In this document: piece after piece, positions 46,087 to 54,161 of the stretch
Layout: each line of letters opens with the position of its first letter
Position numbering within the stretch: the stretch's first letter is position 1
Assembly: GCA_963813345.1 (NCBI GenBank)
Contig: CAWEYR010000031.1
Span: forward strand, 62,001-126,000
Direction of reading: 5' to 3'
DNA: 64,000 nucleotides
Origin: CAWDDA01 sp963813345
GTDB taxonomy: Bacteria > Acidobacteriota > Blastocatellia > RBC074
Translations under genes and position numbers: made by a program
The notes under the pieces: generated by a model
What the model was told of the DNA's origin: nothing
What the model saw: only the letters and a program-made list of their open reading frames with translations
Database searches by the model: none

Positions 46087-47226
46087 ATGAAGCAACGTAT
46101 CGTTAATGCATCCCCCTTTCTGTTGACTCTTGTTATGGTTATAGGCGCATTGATGAGTGTCCGCATCACGCCTGCAAGGTCGCAGGAAGCACAAGACACG
46201 GCGCCCTCACACGCTAACAGGCACGATGACGACCCGCCGTGGTGTCCTGACCCGCGCTCGCCGAAAGGTAAGATCGTGATTGCCAACCGCGCTTCGGGAA
46301 CGATCTCGGTCATCGACGTGGCCTCGGATAAAGTGATCGGAACACACGCGCTTCTCCCAGGTTCTGCGATGCCCGAACCCATGTACGTTGTCTATGCCCG
46401 AAATCGCGTTTTCGTTGGCGATCGCGCGAACAACCGCGTAGTCGTATTTGATCCAAAGACATTCGAGATCGAGACAACTGTCCCCGCGGGAGCGGGCATC
46501 TGGCATATGTGGGCTGATCCGAATGACAGGCAGCTCTGGGTCAACAACGACATCGACAAGACCTGCACTGTGATCGACCTGCAATCGCTTCAGGTAATTG
46601 CGACGGTACCGATACCAGCCGATCTGGCTGCCTTAGGTGGCAAGCCTCACGATGTTATTCTCGATCCTGCAAACAGCCAATTTGCCTACGTGTCGCTAAT
46701 CGGAGTCGCCGGGCCAGCCGACTATGTAGTCAAGTTCAGTACTCAAAACTTCGCGGAAGTTGGCCGCACGCCCGTGGGCAAGGACCCTCACCTGTCAGCT
46801 ACCTGGCGAAACAATCTGTTGTATGTGCCATGCCAGAACAGCAACGTTGTCATTGTTCTGAATCGCAGCACGCTCAGCCAGGTAACATCGATTCCGATCC
46901 CGGGAGCGCACGGAGCGGCAATGACGCTCGACGGTTCCACGTTCTATACGACCAACTTTAGTGGTGGAGGGACGGCGGGTTTGTGGACGATCGACACTTC
47001 GACAAACACTGTCGAAGGCGATCCGGTGGATACGCCATTTGCAGTCCCGCACAACATCGCGCTCAATCCGGTATGGTTTGGACACGGGAACCGCAAACTC
47101 TATCTGACGCACTCAGGTGCTACCGCAAACAAAGTGACAATCTACAAACTGAAGAACGATCGGCCAACTCTTCACAAGACGGTAACTGTGGGATTCAACC
47201 CTTTCGGGCTTGCGTTTGTCGAGTAG
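46087..47226 (+). CDS. exported YVTN-type beta-propeller protein 1
   Basis: 379 residues with signal peptide (LLTLVMVIGALMSVRITPA). The mature N-terminus is His/Asp/Cys-bearing (HANRHDDDPPWCPDP). The rest is a seven-bladed-type propeller with YVTN-like blades (IVIANRASGTISVIDVASDK, VFVGDRANNRVVVFDPKTFE, LWVNNDIDKTCTVIDLQSLQ, FYTTNFSGGGTAGLWTIDTS). Ribosome binding site CGGAGAAAG. Role unknown; such propellers often bind ligands or partners outside the cell. Its convergent neighbour is a second propeller, separated by one palindromic element. Confidence 0.85.
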   Translation: MKQRIVNASPFLLTLVMVIGALMSVRITPARSQEAQDTAPSHANRHDDDPPWCPDPRSPKGKIVIANRASGTISVIDVASDKVIGTHALLPGSAMPEPMYVVYARNRVFVGDRANNRVVVFDPKTFEIETTVPAGAGIWHMWADPNDRQLWVNNDIDKTCTVIDLQSLQVIATVPIPADLAALGGKPHDVILDPANSQFAYVSLIGVAGPADYVVKFSTQNFAEVGRTPVGKDPHLSATWRNNLLYVPCQNSNVVIVLNRSTLSQVTSIPIPGAHGAAMTLDGSTFYTTNFSGGGTAGLWTIDTSTNTVEGDPVDTPFAVPHNIALNPVWFGHGNRKLYLTHSGATANKVTIYKLKNDRPTLHKTVTVGFNPFGLAFVE

Positions 47227-47236
47227 GCTGAGAGAG

Positions 47237-47398
47237 GGTACGTTGCCTGGGAGCGCCGGTCTCCAGGGAGCGCCGGCCTCTGGCCGGCCACGAGCCGCGA
47301 AGCGTGCGAGTCTTCATCGCAAGGACTCTCCACGACTCGCACGCTTCGCGGCTCGCGGCCGGTCTGGAGACCGGTGCTCCCAGGCGGTACAACGTACC
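47237..47398. repeat. composite palindromic element, GTAC family, three modules
   Basis: Outer end GGTACGTTGCC / GGCGGTACAACGTACC, middle module GGGAGCGCCGGTCTC, inner module GCGAAGCGTGCGAGTCTTCA mirrored by GACTCGCACGCTTCGCGGCT. It fills nearly the whole gap between the convergent propeller genes and has the same nested order as 62892-63048. Confidence 0.95.
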
Positions 47399-47401
47399 TT
47401 C

Positions 47402-48553
47402 TCACTGTTTTGCTGGTTCCATCTTCCAGAAATCGATGCCGGCGGCCTGTGGAGGAACGTCGACCGTCGCGACTGTTTTGAGAGAAGCGAGATCGATGAT
47501 TTCGACTGTTCCAGGTTCGGATCCTATTCCCTCGACCGAAATGAACGCGTAGCGGCTATCAGGTGACACGGCAGCTCCATGAACTACCTTTCGCTTCGTA
47601 GGAATTCGGGCAAGCTCCTTGCCGCTGACCGCGTCATAGACTGAAACGGATGGACCGCGCTTGTTTGTTGCGATGAGCTTTCCATCCTTTGTGATCGCCA
47701 GATTGTAGACACCGGGACCCGCCGCAATCCTGCGTTTTACCGACCACGTTGTGGCGTCAACTTCTACAATTTCACTCGATTTATTGCACGCTATGAAAAT
47801 GCTCGATCCATCGAGTGAGGGTTGTGCCCACGTCGGCGAGCACGAGATGTCGCCGGGTTTCGGCGGCTCGATTCCGTGATCGGCTCCCGCGTGGTGGGCG
47901 TGATCGGCTTTTTGAGCACCCACTACAGGTAGTGGTGCCCCTTTCAGTCCTTTCTCTTTTCCTTTGGTCAACAGGAAATGGCGTGAGACGTTGAGCGTGG
48001 TCGCGTCGATCTCGACGAGCAGGTCATCCATCATGCACGCGGAATAATGGCGAGTACCTTGAGAATTGAATCGCGAGCCGTGCGGCATGGTGCACGTCGG
48101 TATCCTTTTCACCTCCAGCATCTCGCCAGTGACGACTACAGAAACCGAAGAAGGAATCATGTCTCCGTGAAGGTTGAAGTTCACGACGTAGAGAAAGTTT
48201 CCGTCCGGAGACACATCCATTGTCGCGGGAAACGGCCCCAGCGTGACGCTGCCGGCTAGCTTGTTGCCGTTGGTGGAATACTTGAGAACGTTGCCGTACG
48301 GGCGGCCATGTCCGAGAGAGACGAAATAGGCTTCCTTATCCGGTGCGACTGCGACTCCGTGCGGTCCGTCAATATCCGGCTCGAGGATGCCAGTCGCGAT
48401 CTCCTTTTCGACGCGCGCGCCTCCCGGGCCGAACCGAATCAGCGATATCTTGTCGGCAGATTCGGAAAGAACATAGACAAGATAGTCCTGTTGCGGTGTG
48501 CCTTGAAAAAAGAACAACAAGATTCCGGCTAAAGCCGGTACAACGTGCCTCAT
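47402..48553 (-). CDS. YVTN-type beta-propeller protein 2 with element-encoded leader
   Basis: 383 residues. Propeller blades include LVYVLSESADKISLIRFGPG, NFLYVVNFNLHGDMIPSSVS, FIACNKSSEIVEVDATTWSV and YAFISVEGIGSEPGTVEIID. A His-rich loop (KADHAHHAGADHG) lies near residue 230 and may bind metal. The first residues, MRHVVPALAGILLFFFQ, act as a plausible signal peptide, and most of them are the translation of a half palindromic element (48521-48549). The longer reading from 48697 has no better features. Convergent with propeller 1. Confidence 0.8.
   Translation of the reverse strand: MRHVVPALAGILLFFFQGTPQQDYLVYVLSESADKISLIRFGPGGARVEKEIATGILEPDIDGPHGVAVAPDKEAYFVSLGHGRPYGNVLKYSTNGNKLAGSVTLGPFPATMDVSPDGNFLYVVNFNLHGDMIPSSVSVVVTGEMLEVKRIPTCTMPHGSRFNSQGTRHYSACMMDDLLVEIDATTLNVSRHFLLTKGKEKGLKGAPLPVVGAQKADHAHHAGADHGIEPPKPGDISCSPTWAQPSLDGSSIFIACNKSSEIVEVDATTWSVKRRIAAGPGVYNLAITKDGKLIATNKRGPSVSVYDAVSGKELARIPTKRKVVHGAAVSPDSRYAFISVEGIGSEPGTVEIIDLASLKTVATVDVPPQAAGIDFWKMEPAKQ
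48521..48549. repeat. half palindromic element forming the 5' end of a gene
   Basis: GATTCCGGCTAAAGCCGGTA continuing CAACGTGCC. Read on the minus strand in frame it encodes RHVVPALAGI directly after the ATG of propeller protein 2. Confidence 0.9.
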
Positions 48554-48679
48554 GGTTATTGAATTGTACGACGGGTCTCGCCCAAAGTTGAACAGGTCAT
48601 CTTCGGATGGTAGCGTATCCATGGGGCATCTGGGGCATGGCATCTGGGGGTGGCATCCGAAGAACCGGCAGTATCCGCC

Positions 48680-49465
48680 ATGATTCAACTCCGCCACGAT
48701 CTGAATGCGTTGTGGGTTTCGCTCCTGGCGGAGTCAAACTTCTGTGAGCAAAAGGCAGCGCTATCGATCATCTATCCTGGAGCCGAACCTGAAAGCGAAG
48801 AAATGCGCGCGGGTGTCCAGGCTCATTCAGCGCTTGATGCCGAACTGGAAAAGATAGAGCGAGAGGAGCTCAAACGACGGATCAGCGCCGGAGACGATAT
48901 CCGGATGCGAGAATTTCCGCTCAAGGCTGATTTCGAGGGCGTCAACCTTTACGGCAAGATCGATCATGTAGAGTTCGAAGGAACGCGCGCTCTCTGGGTT
49001 TACGATTTCAAGTTTTCACGCTACTCTCACCGGCTCTTTCCCAACCATCATCTCCAACTCTCCCTTTATGGGCTGCTGCTGGCCGCCAACGGCTATGATG
49101 TTTCGGATCTGATCTGTGCTGTGGTTATCGTGCCACCCAAGCTCGGCAAGTCAGGGCGCCTGACGAAGACGGACCCGCATCTTGCAAACCTGGCGATTGA
49201 ATCGAGCAAAGAGCTGCGCGGAGATGGCGGACTAAAGCGAGGCGGCAGACTGTTCCATCAGGCCGGATTCGCGGTTCACGCATTCAAATTCCAGCCGCTC
49301 GGAGCAAGACGGGATCTTGACGAAGTGCTTGGCTACTGGCTGGGTTTGAGAGATGCGCGTGTCGCCGACTCGGCAAAGAAGTGTCAGAACTGCGCCTATA
49401 ATGCACTCGATCTCTGTTCCATGGCACTCGCACCACCCAAAAACAAGACAGGAAACCTCTCATGA
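48680..49465 (+). CDS. Cas4/RecB-like PD-(D/E)XK nuclease, stand-alone
   Basis: About 261 residues. ESNFCEQKAAL, then GKIDHVEFEG and WVYDFKFSRYSHR followed by HLQLSLYGLLLAANGYDV, match the Cas4/RecB order (Asp, then D-x-K, then the Q-x-x-x-Y motif). Cys in FCEQK plus CQNCAYNALDLC near the C-terminus gives the four-cysteine pattern that holds an iron-sulfur cluster in Cas4. No cas gene or repeat array is present, so this is a non-CRISPR member. Start at ATG 48680; an upstream GTG at 48650 is possible. Its TGA overlaps the ATG of the next gene (ATGA). Confidence 0.75.
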   Translation: MIQLRHDLNALWVSLLAESNFCEQKAALSIIYPGAEPESEEMRAGVQAHSALDAELEKIEREELKRRISAGDDIRMREFPLKADFEGVNLYGKIDHVEFEGTRALWVYDFKFSRYSHRLFPNHHLQLSLYGLLLAANGYDVSDLICAVVIVPPKLGKSGRLTKTDPHLANLAIESSKELRGDGGLKRGGRLFHQAGFAVHAFKFQPLGARRDLDEVLGYWLGLRDARVADSAKKCQNCAYNALDLCSMALAPPKNKTGNLS

Positions 49466-50391
49466 AACGACCTCTATTGTTCTTGATCACGCTAAGCTTC
49501 GTGGCGGCTGTGATGCTGAATTCAATCCCGGTCCGCGCCTGGGGCGAACACGGACACCTGCTCGCGGGCAGAGCCGCCGCAATGAAGTTGCCGGATCAGA
49601 CTCCAGGCTTTCTTCGAAAAGCAGTCAATCAGCTTTCCTATCTCAATCCTGAACCCGATCGCTGGCGATCAAACGATGAAGCCAACGTCGACAAAGCACT
49701 CAGTCAGGGGCTGGCACCTGATCATTATATTGATTTGGAGTTCGTTCCTCAGGGAGCGCTTCTGCTGCCCAACAGAAACGACTTCGCTGCCGAGCTTGTA
49801 AAAGCGGGGCGCAAGCCGGCCGAAGCAGGTTTTCTGCCATTCCGGACGCTCGAGCTTTTCCAGCGGCTTCGTATCGGGTTTCGACTGTGGCGCGCCACAA
49901 CTGACAAAACCAAACGGCAATGGATAGAACAGCGCCTTATCAACGACGCCGGTATTCTCGGACACTATGTGTCGGATGGCGCCAATCCACATCACACCAC
50001 CATGCATCATAACGGCTGGGTCGGTGACAATCCGAAAGGCTTTACAGTGCCCTCGCGCGAGCGCGGATTCCATGGACGCTTCGAAGACGAGTATGTCCGG
50101 ACTCATGTTCAATTGAACGATGTGTTGCCGCTGATCACGGGCCAGCCGCGCGTCATCGACCGGCCTCGAGATGAGATCCTCGCTTACCTGCAAACCTCAC
50201 ACTCGAAAGTCGAAGCGCTCTTTGTTCTCGACAAACAGGAACAGTTTGGTGAGCTGACACGGTCAGAGGATCACAAACGATTCGCCTGCGAGAGGCTCGC
50301 AGCCGGCGCCACAATGCTGAGAGATCTGTGGTGGACCGCATGGGTGACAAGTGGTGCCCCCGTCGCGCCGCCTGTCACAACAAGCAGATGA
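49462..50391 (+). CDS. exported S1/P1-nuclease-like zinc-dependent hydrolase
   Basis: 309 residues with signal peptide (LLFLITLSFVAAVMLNSIPV) directly followed by AWGEHGHLLAG. In the S1/P1 nuclease and phospholipase C fold the mature N-terminal Trp and nearby His bind zinc, which fits AWGEHGH. A central GHYVSDGANPHHTTMHHNGW provides further His/Asp ligands, and the APDHYIDLEF segment another. Substrate could be single-stranded nucleic acid or phosphoester. It overlaps the Cas4-like gene by four bases. Confidence 0.75.
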   Translation: MKRPLLFLITLSFVAAVMLNSIPVRAWGEHGHLLAGRAAAMKLPDQTPGFLRKAVNQLSYLNPEPDRWRSNDEANVDKALSQGLAPDHYIDLEFVPQGALLLPNRNDFAAELVKAGRKPAEAGFLPFRTLELFQRLRIGFRLWRATTDKTKRQWIEQRLINDAGILGHYVSDGANPHHTTMHHNGWVGDNPKGFTVPSRERGFHGRFEDEYVRTHVQLNDVLPLITGQPRVIDRPRDEILAYLQTSHSKVEALFVLDKQEQFGELTRSEDHKRFACERLAAGATMLRDLWWTAWVTSGAPVAPPVTTSR

Positions 50392-50403
50392 TCGCACTCC
50401 AAG

Positions 50404-50630
50404 TGTCGCGCTGCTTCGCAGTCAATCACCGCGGAGCGGTGCGGAACGTAGCCAGGGGTGCTTCGAAACCCCTGGATCGATTCCATTGACGAATTGCATC
50501 CCGGAGGGATGCAAGAAAGACGACAGGTTTCACCGGGCGTTTCTCGCATCCCTCCGGGATGCACTGTCTGACAATGCACCAGGGTCTTCGAAGACTCAAC
50601 CCCTGGCTACGTCTGACGCCTCCGGCGTCA
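50404..50630. repeat. CATCCCGGAGGGATG-type composite element
   Basis: Modules in order: GCTGCTTCGCAG, ACCGCGGAGCGGTG, AGCCAGGGGTGCTTCGAAAC, GCATCCCGGAGGGATGC, GCATCCCTCCGGGATGC (inverted), CAACCCCTGGCTA and TGACGCCTCCGGCGTCA. It is related to 38258-38430. The last palindrome directly abuts the stop codon of the next minus-strand gene. No gene in 50392-50630. Confidence 0.85.
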
Positions 50631-51362
50631 TCACGCTTTCCTGGTAAGCGTCAACGGGAAGCTCTGGCCTCCCTGATCCCAGGTTCCGGCGATTGAATTT
50701 CCGTCCGAACTGAGCGTGCCTTTGAATGTCGCCTGGATCAGCTCGAGATCCATCTCAACAGCCGAACCGTTGATAGTCACGATATCGATGGGAAGAAAAA
50801 CCTTCTGATCAAGGCTGTCCAAAACGCCCTTCAACTCCTGACCTGATGGCTTCAGCATGGCCTTGAGTCTCAGCTTTGTTCCAGCAACGTCCAGCGCTCC
50901 TTCCCATGTTCCCTCGAGCGATGCGTGTTTACTCGCTTCCGTCTTCCGGACGCCTGGTCGCGAAGTCGTCGAGAGTGACGAGTCACCCTTGCGTTCCAGA
51001 TTCAACGCCAATGTCTCACCTGAAATCGAGAGATTGCCCGGAAGAGCTTTGCCGTCAGGAGCCACCTTGCCCTTGAAGACCGGATATCCCGGGAAGCCTG
51101 CCATCTCAAATCCAACATCCGCATCCTTAACGCTGACATTGAGCAGAGGAACGCGCTGGGCAGATGGGTTGCTCGGAACAGAATATTCGCCCTTCCAGTC
51201 GCCCGACGTGGTCTGCGCGATCTCGAAAATCGTTGGAATCTTCTGTCCCTGGTATTCGATCGTCCCTTCCCAACGGCCGCTCGCTGGAGAAGGCTTCTGA
51301 GCCTGTTCAAAAGGCGTAACGTAAAGCAGGACTGCCAGCATTGCGAGCAGATAAAGCTTCAT
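50631..51362 (-). CDS. secreted protein with two lipocalin-like repeats
   Basis: 243 residues with signal peptide (LYLLAMLAVLLYVTPFEQAQ). The mature part is two similar beta-rich units: SGRWEGTIEYQGQKIPTIFE in the first is echoed by EGTWEGALDVAGTKLRLKAM in the second, each followed by a G-E/G-V-L-type turn. It is probably an internal duplication of a small barrel. No catalytic residues are evident; hydrophobic ligand binding is a guess. The TGA stop abuts the repeat element. Confidence 0.7.
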   Translation of the reverse strand: MKLYLLAMLAVLLYVTPFEQAQKPSPASGRWEGTIEYQGQKIPTIFEIAQTTSGDWKGEYSVPSNPSAQRVPLLNVSVKDADVGFEMAGFPGYPVFKGKVAPDGKALPGNLSISGETLALNLERKGDSSLSTTSRPGVRKTEASKHASLEGTWEGALDVAGTKLRLKAMLKPSGQELKGVLDSLDQKVFLPIDIVTINGSAVEMDLELIQATFKGTLSSDGNSIAGTWDQGGQSFPLTLTRKA

Positions 51363-51397
51363 AGTATTAGACCCCCTTTTTGTGCATCATATCATCC

Positions 51398-51955
51398 ATG
51401 CGTCACCCACAACTTCTCGACCGGCAACGAAGCGCGCTTGCGATCATAGATATGCAGGAAGCCTTCAGACCAGTCATCACTGATTTCACGAATCTCGCCA
51501 CACGAATCGCAGTACTTGCCCAGGGGTGTCAGATTCTCGAGGTTCCGATAGTCGTCACCGAGCAATATCCTAAGGGCCTCGGTCACACTGTGGAAGAGAT
51601 CGCAGGAAAAACGGATTCGCAGGCTATCGAGAAACTTTCCTTCTCGGCCTGCGGAGTCCAGGAGTTCGATATGCGACTTCGCGAGCGGCATGTAGAGCAG
51701 GTAGCGATTTGCGGGATCGAAACCCATATCTGCGTGAGCCAGACGGCTCACGATCTGCTCGCGCGCGGATATCAGGTTCATGTCATTTCAGATGCCACAG
51801 CAACCCGGCTACCACTCAACCGCGATGCAGCTCTCCAAAAGCTCGAAAAGGCAGGCGCCATTATGTCTTCGGTCGAAGCTGCGCTGTTTGAACTGTGTGC
51901 TGAAGCGGGAACACCCGAATTCAAAGCGATTCAGAAGCTGATAGTCGGCCTCTAG
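51398..51955 (+). CDS. isochorismatase-family cysteine hydrolase
   Basis: 185 residues. The catalytic triad is visible: Asp in ALAIIDMQEAF, Lys in IEKLSFSAC, and Cys in CGIETHICVSQTAHDLL, the latter with the usual cis-peptide context. VVTEQYPKGLG is typical of the YcaC/nicotinamidase-like hydrolases. Substrate cannot be set from sequence. The DeoR regulator follows after 18 bases in the same direction. ATG 51398 gives the usual short N-terminus before the first strand. Confidence 0.85.
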   Translation: MRHPQLLDRQRSALAIIDMQEAFRPVITDFTNLATRIAVLAQGCQILEVPIVVTEQYPKGLGHTVEEIAGKTDSQAIEKLSFSACGVQEFDMRLRERHVEQVAICGIETHICVSQTAHDLLARGYQVHVISDATATRLPLNRDAALQKLEKAGAIMSSVEAALFELCAEAGTPEFKAIQKLIVGL

Positions 51956-51973
51956 TCAAAGCACGGAGCAAGG

Positions 51974-52864
51974 ATGAATCGGGAGCCATCTATCGACGAC
52001 AACCGGGCACAGGCAATTCTGCGCGAACTTCTGCGAGCCGGTGAGATTACTGTCGAAGAGATGGCACAGCAATTTGGCGTCTCACCTTCGTCGATCAGGC
52101 GAGACCTGCGCGATCTCGAGCGGCGAGGCCTGCTTCGCCGACAGCACGGCGGTGCAGTTATGGTGGAACCGGGGCTCTACGAGCCCTTCAAACACGTATC
52201 TTCGTTTGGTGAACAGGAGCAGCAGTGTGCCGCGGAAAAGCGCCGGATTGGACTCGCAGCCGCCGAAATGATTGAGGATGGCGATGTCGTCAGCATTGGC
52301 GCCGGCACGACGACAACTCAGGTCGCTCGCGGCATTCGTCATCGCAAGAACATCACTATTGTCACCAACGCCGTGAACATCGCCATGGAGCTCAGTCATC
52401 GCGATGACCTCAAGGTAATCATGTCAGGCGGGAGTTTGAGTGCCGACTGGTTCGCGCTGGTGGGTGCAACGGCGATCAGTAACATCAGCGAGACGTTCGT
52501 TGACAAAATATTCATCGGCGTCGACGGCATTCATCCCGAACATGGGCTGACGACAAACTACCCTGATCAGGCAGCCATTCACCGGCAGATGATGCGCCAG
52601 GCACGATATCGCGTCGTCGTCGCTGACCACCGCAAGCTCAACATCACTGGTACAACGCTGATCTGGCCGGCGAACCAGATCGACCTCCTGATCACCGATC
52701 GCGGCGCGCCAAAGGCCGCACTCGCATCGCTTCTCGCCAAAGGGATCAAGATACATACGGCTGATAAGGTACGTTGTACCGCCTGGAGCGCAGCTGCAGC
52801 TTGCTCGTCAGACGCTACGATCGCTAGCAGCAAGCCTGAAGCTCGCAGCTCGCATGCCGCCTGA
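51974..52864 (+). CDS. DeoR-family transcriptional regulator with element-derived tail
   Basis: The N-terminal winged helix (RAGEITVEEMAQQFGVSPSS, IRRDLRDLERRGLLRRQHGG) is followed by the sugar-phosphate sensor domain (VVSIGAGTTTTQVARGIRHR, IFIGVDGIHPEHGLTTNYPD, VVVADHRKLNITG). DeoR regulators sense phosphorylated sugars, and galT lies next in the same direction, so control of galactose metabolism is a fair inference. The family usually ends shortly after the last strand, here IKIHTAD. The remaining 30 or so residues come from the palindromic element at 52768-52875. Confidence 0.85.
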   Translation: MNREPSIDDNRAQAILRELLRAGEITVEEMAQQFGVSPSSIRRDLRDLERRGLLRRQHGGAVMVEPGLYEPFKHVSSFGEQEQQCAAEKRRIGLAAAEMIEDGDVVSIGAGTTTTQVARGIRHRKNITIVTNAVNIAMELSHRDDLKVIMSGGSLSADWFALVGATAISNISETFVDKIFIGVDGIHPEHGLTTNYPDQAAIHRQMMRQARYRVVVADHRKLNITGTTLIWPANQIDLLITDRGAPKAALASLLAKGIKIHTADKVRCTAWSAAAACSSDATIASSKPEARSSHAA

Positions 52865-52875
52865 GGCGGTCCATG
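52768..52875. repeat. palindromic element, GTAC family, with CAGCTGCAGCTTGC interior
   Basis: Left end GGTACGTTGTACCGCCTGGA, inverted interior arms (GCGCAGCTGCAGCTTGCT / AGCAAGCCTGAAGCTCGCAG) and right end CATGCCGCCTGAGGCGGTCC. It is read through by the DeoR gene, which stops at a TGA inside the right end. Confidence 0.85.
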
Positions 52876-52943
52876 CACGTATCCTTGACTCGCTGCTCAT
52901 TTTAGGCGTATATGCGCACTGTCTGTGATTGAATGAGCTGGCT

Positions 52944-53969
52944 ATGGTCTGGGAAGAACGATGGCATCCTCTTCGCGAGGAATGGATCATTGTAGCGGCG
53001 CACCGTCAGAACCGCCCCTGGAGCGGAGATACGGTGCTCTGCGAAGAGGTGAAACTGCCATCATATGTCGCTGATTGCTATCTCTGTCCCGGCAACGAAA
53101 GGGTAAGCGGCAAGCGGAACGATGCCTACGATAGAACTTTTGTTTTCGACAACGATCATCCTTGTGTAGGTCCCTCAGCGCTCGAAGTGCCTGAGACGAC
53201 CAATGGTGTCTACCGAGCGCGGCCCGCGAATGGAATCTCCCGAGTAGTCTGCTACAGCCCAAATCACAGCCTGACGCTTGCCGAGCTGGAAGTCTGCGAG
53301 ATAGCAAACCTGTTGCAGGTCTGGCGCGAGCAATACGTTGACCTTGGCGGACGCGACGAGATCGACCACGTTCTGATATTCGAGAACAAGGGTGAAGTGG
53401 TCGGCGTATCGAATCCGCATCCACACTGTCAGATCTACGCGACAAACTTTCTGTTCAAGACTATCGAAACCGAGGCCCGAGTTTCGGCGCGTCACTTGTG
53501 CGCAACGCGCCGAGTGCTTTTCCAGGACATTATTGCCGCAGAGCGTGCGGACGGGCGCCGAATGATCTTCGAAAACGAAACCGCCGTGGCCTTTCTTCCT
53601 TACTTCGCGAGATATGCTTACGAATGCTACGTTGCCCCGAAGACTACACACGCCAGTTTGACTACCATGGATCGCATCGAGATCGAGGGTCTCGCTGATG
53701 CGCTCAAGCAGCTGCTCGTCCGGTACGATAACCTGTGGCGGATGCCGTTTCCTTATGTAATGACGCTGCATCAGGCGCCTACAGATGGCGGCGACTATCG
53801 CGGTTTTCACTTTCACATCGAGTTTCATCCGCCGCTCCGTAAACCAAATCTTCTGAAGTACCTGGCTGGTCCGGAAATCGGTGGCGGCAATTTTCTGTCC
53901 GACACTTCGCCGGAGGAAAAGGCCGCGGAGCTGCGCAGTCTTCCGGCCATGACATTACAAGCAAGCTGA
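52944..53969 (+). CDS. galT: galactose-1-phosphate uridylyltransferase
   Basis: Leloir-pathway enzyme exchanging UMP between UDP-glucose and galactose 1-phosphate. Family markers: WHPLREEWIIVAAHRQNRPW at the start, CYLCPGNERVSG, FDNDHPCVGPSALEVPE, the nucleophile motif NPHPHCQIYA, and GFHFHIEFHPPLRKPNLLKY. 341 residues from ATG 52944, a normal length; a TTG at 52929 is possible. No galK or galE adjoins. Its TGA stop is provided by a half GAGTTCAAGCTT-type arm (53961-53983). Confidence 0.92.
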   Translation: MVWEERWHPLREEWIIVAAHRQNRPWSGDTVLCEEVKLPSYVADCYLCPGNERVSGKRNDAYDRTFVFDNDHPCVGPSALEVPETTNGVYRARPANGISRVVCYSPNHSLTLAELEVCEIANLLQVWREQYVDLGGRDEIDHVLIFENKGEVVGVSNPHPHCQIYATNFLFKTIETEARVSARHLCATRRVLFQDIIAAERADGRRMIFENETAVAFLPYFARYAYECYVAPKTTHASLTTMDRIEIEGLADALKQLLVRYDNLWRMPFPYVMTLHQAPTDGGDYRGFHFHIEFHPPLRKPNLLKYLAGPEIGGGNFLSDTSPEEKAAELRSLPAMTLQAS

Positions 53970-53983
53970 AGCTTGAACTCCAT
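53961..53983. repeat. half GAGTTCAAGCTT-type arm
   Basis: GCAAGCTGAAGCTTGAACTC, one arm without its partner, overlapping the stop codon of galT. Confidence 0.8.
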
Positions 53984-54085
53984 ACTCGTCTTGACGAATG
54001 CTCACATTAGTGATAAATGAGCAGATAGTTTGCGTGGATAGCCTTAATTAGCGACAAGATCGGGGCTTTGCTGGGAATTTTCAAT

Positions 54086-54099
54086 TTGACGGCCGTCAA
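54086..54099. promoter_or_regulatory. 14-base palindrome upstream of TonB receptor 2
   Basis: TTGACGGCCGTCAA is a perfect palindrome 62 bases before the receptor start in the 192-base gap after galT; part of it (GACGGCCG) recurs imperfectly at 54108-54115. It may be an operator for the arabinose-polymer locus or overlap a -35 box (TTGACG). Confidence 0.35.
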
Positions 54100-54161
54100 A
54101 ACCTTCAGACGGCCGCGAGCGCGTCCTTTCAGGTTCAAGAACAAAACGTCAGGAGGCACCG

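Noticed and set aside
48680..49465. CRISPR-Cas locus because of the Cas4-like protein
   Set aside because: No other cas gene, no repeat-spacer array, and the neighbour is a secreted hydrolase.
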